DNA of 64,000 bases, taken from Dokdonella_A sp963758365. GTDB taxonomy: Bacteria; Pseudomonadota; Gammaproteobacteria; Xanthomonadales; Rhodanobacteraceae. The stretch lies in NCBI GenBank assembly GCA_963758365.1, contig CAVWVB010000001.1:1922001-1986000 (forward strand), written 5' to 3'. Under the pieces are notes generated by a model. The model was not told the DNA's origin and did no database searches. It was given only the letters and a program-made list of their open reading frames with translations. The translations under genes were made by a program, and so were the position numbers. Shown in pieces: positions 62,543 to 64,000 of the stretch. Positions within the stretch are counted from its first letter, which is position 1. Each line of letters starts with the position of its first letter.

Positions 62543-63427
62543 CTACCCGATCGTCTCCTCCAGTGGCAGCGACCGCCGCGATGGCCACAGCGCCGAACGC
62601 AGCAGCAGGGCTGCGGCGTACAGGACCACGGCGACGACACCCCAGCGCAAGGTTGCGAGCGGCAGCGACCTGACCACGTAGGCCGCGAGCAGCACCGCGG
62701 GGACGCCGCCGATCGCGAGTCCAAGTACGACGCGCAGATCGACGCGCTCGCTGCGCGCGAACCGCATCCCGCTGACCGGCATCAGGAATGCACAGGCACC
62801 CATCATGACCGGGAATGCGGCAGTCGGGTTGAGTCCCATCAGGCTCAGCATCACGAGCGACGGAGCGTACAGCCCGATACCGAACGTCATCAGCACACCG
62901 AGCATGAAATGCAGTGCGACCGCGATTGCGAACAGCGGGCCACGCAGCGCCAGCGCGCTGCCGCCCATCGGCAGCAGATCCAGGTTCGCGAACGCATAGA
63001 GCAGCGCGGCGATCAGCATCGCGATGCCGACGATGCCCTGCACCGCGCGCACCGGCAATCGCACGACGAGCGGCGCCCCGACCGTCGCCCCGGCAACGGC
63101 GGCGACGATGCATGCGACCAGCAATGCGGGATCGACGCGCACGAGATGGATGAAGATCAGCGCCTGGGCAACGGTCGGCAACGCATGACCGGTGTTCAGC
63201 GTCGCCGGGATGAAGCCGTCTGGGACGAGACCGCGCAGCTTGATCCACGCCGTCGTCGGAGCGAACGAGCCGATCCCGAGCGTGTCGAAAAAGTTGGTCA
63301 CGGCGCCAAGTGCGATTGCTTCACCTCGCGGTCGCGATGCATGCCGGCGCCGCGCCTGCGCGATCAGCGATGCAAGAAATACCAGCGCGAGCGCGGTCAG
63401 CGATACGAGCAGGACTGCGACGACCAT
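62543..63427 (-). CDS. TSUP family sulfite/organosulfonate permease (TauE/SafE)
   Basis: 294 residues, about eight membrane helices (VAVLLVSLTALALVFLASLI, AIAVALHFMLGVLMTFGIGL, and a final RWGVVAVVLYAAALLL). The GAVTNFFDTLGIGSFAPTTA and TVGAPLVVRLP segments are those of the TauE/SafE (TSUP) family, which moves sulfonates, sulfite or similar small anions across the inner membrane. Exact ligand unknown. The gene lies 26 nt after accD on the same strand and may share its transcript. Confidence 0.85.
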   Translation of the reverse strand: MVVAVLLVSLTALALVFLASLIAQARRRHASRPRGEAIALGAVTNFFDTLGIGSFAPTTAWIKLRGLVPDGFIPATLNTGHALPTVAQALIFIHLVRVDPALLVACIVAAVAGATVGAPLVVRLPVRAVQGIVGIAMLIAALLYAFANLDLLPMGGSALALRGPLFAIAVALHFMLGVLMTFGIGLYAPSLVMLSLMGLNPTAAFPVMMGACAFLMPVSGMRFARSERVDLRVVLGLAIGGVPAVLLAAYVVRSLPLATLRWGVVAVVLYAAALLLRSALWPSRRSLPLEETIG

Positions 63428-63452
63428 TCGAGCCTCGTGTCGACCAGCGGCG

Positions 63453-64000
63453 CTAGCCCATCGCCGGTTGTTTCGTCAGCAACGCCAGCAGTGCCGCGAT
63501 TTTGTCGCGCATCTGGCGGCGGTCGACGATCAGGTCGATCGCACCGTGCTCGAGCAGGAACTCCGAGCGCTGGAAGCCTTCGGGCAGCGTCTCGCGCACG
63601 GTCTGTTCGATCACGCGCGGTCCGGCGAAACCGATCAGCGCTTTCGGCTCGCCGATATTGATGTCGCCGAGCATGCCCAGGCTGGCGGAAACCCCACCCG
63701 TCGTCGGATCGGTCAGTACGCTGACATAGGGCACACCGGCTCCGCGCAGGCGCGCCAGCGTGGCCGAGGTCTTGGCCATCTGCATCAGCGAGAACAGGCC
63801 CTCCTGCATGCGCGCGCCGCCCGTGGCCGCGAAGCAGACCAGCGGCAGGCGCTCGGCCAGTGCGAGTTCCGCCGCGCGCGCGAACTTCTCCCCGACCACC
63901 GATCCCATCGACCCCCCCATGTACGCGAAATCGAACGCGACCGCGACCAGCGCGTGTCCGTTCAGGGTGCCGCGCATCGCGACCAGCGCATCCTTTTCGC
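63453..64000 (-). CDS. accD: Acetyl-CoA carboxylase carboxyltransferase subunit beta, C-terminal part
   Basis: Incomplete: the 5' part with the zinc ribbon lies beyond the window. The frame is open from the edge (EKDALVAMRGTLNGHALV). Visible blocks: DFAYMGGSMGSVVGEKF, CFAATGGARMQEGLFSLMQM, SVLTDPTTGGVSASLGMLGD and the end PEGFQRSEFLLEHGAIDLIV. With AccA it transfers CO2 from carboxybiotin to acetyl-CoA, giving malonyl-CoA for fatty acid synthesis. Identity is certain. Confidence 0.97.
   Translation of the reverse strand, partial: EKDALVAMRGTLNGHALVAVAFDFAYMGGSMGSVVGEKFARAAELALAERLPLVCFAATGGARMQEGLFSLMQMAKTSATLARLRGAGVPYVSVLTDPTTGGVSASLGMLGDINIGEPKALIGFAGPRVIEQTVRETLPEGFQRSEFLLEHGAIDLIVDRRQMRDKIAALLALLTKQPAMG

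Overview
This is a GC-rich gammaproteobacterial chromosome segment. The leuS-lptE-holA-nadD and rsfS-rlmH housekeeping blocks, rapA, accD, the FAD-oxidoreductase repertoire and many secreted beta-helix proteins point to Lysobacterales (Xanthomonadales), most likely Rhodanobacteraceae (Dokdonella-like). This placement is inferred from gene content only. I saw no tRNA, rRNA, CRISPR array, prophage or transposase.

Layout. (1) 1-2550: end of an osmoprotectant-type ABC transporter (ATPase, then a fused binding protein-permease), a MAPEG-family relic and a DUF1428 gene. (2) 2585-3700: rlmH and rsfS on the minus strand. (3) 3826-9083: an ECF sigma factor, a membrane Ser/Thr kinase with a DUF4384-like domain and a large exported TPR-CHAT protein, probably one signalling unit. 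(4) 9093-25399: about 16 kb of secreted proteins, mostly parallel beta-helix, in two interchangeable module types, with a broken FG-GAP gene, two small paralogous exported proteins plus a relic of a third, and GGTCAGGTCG-type palindromes. (5) 25592-29132: a DEAD-box helicase and an exported cupredoxin. (6) 29234-34919: nadD, holA, lptE, a GST and leuS on the minus strand. In many relatives nadD is directly followed by rsfS and rlmH, so regions 3-5 (about 25.5 kb) look like an insertion that split this operon.

(7) 35130-39151: a delta-60 repeat protein and an S53 (sedolisin) protease with a structured upstream region. (8) 39671-49247: a minus-strand operon of FAD monooxygenases, NAD(P)-dependent epimerase-like reductases, a SnoaL-like protein and two carboxymuconolactone-decarboxylase-family proteins, followed by an MFS transporter, a LysR regulator and a TetR regulator. 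A 17-bp inverted-repeat motif occurs both upstream of this operon and in the TetR promoter. (9) 49394-64000: exported amidohydrolase, thioredoxin-TPR protein, TIGR03032 protein, second Ser/Thr kinase with an FGE-like domain, DUF502 protein, M13 peptidase, rapA, TSUP permease and the end of accD.

The most striking pattern is a short C-terminal tail, roughly [DE]-x-[ILV]-[FL]-x-[DN]-G-F-[DE], shared by nine exported proteins and one pseudogene whose bodies are structurally unrelated (beta-helix, FG-GAP propeller, Calx-beta plus propeller, delta-60 repeat). It sits where anchor or sorting signals normally sit, directly after DIGA[FY]E-type endings, but lacks the membrane helix and basic cluster of PEP-CTERM-like tags. 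It is the best candidate here for an undescribed protein-sorting system.
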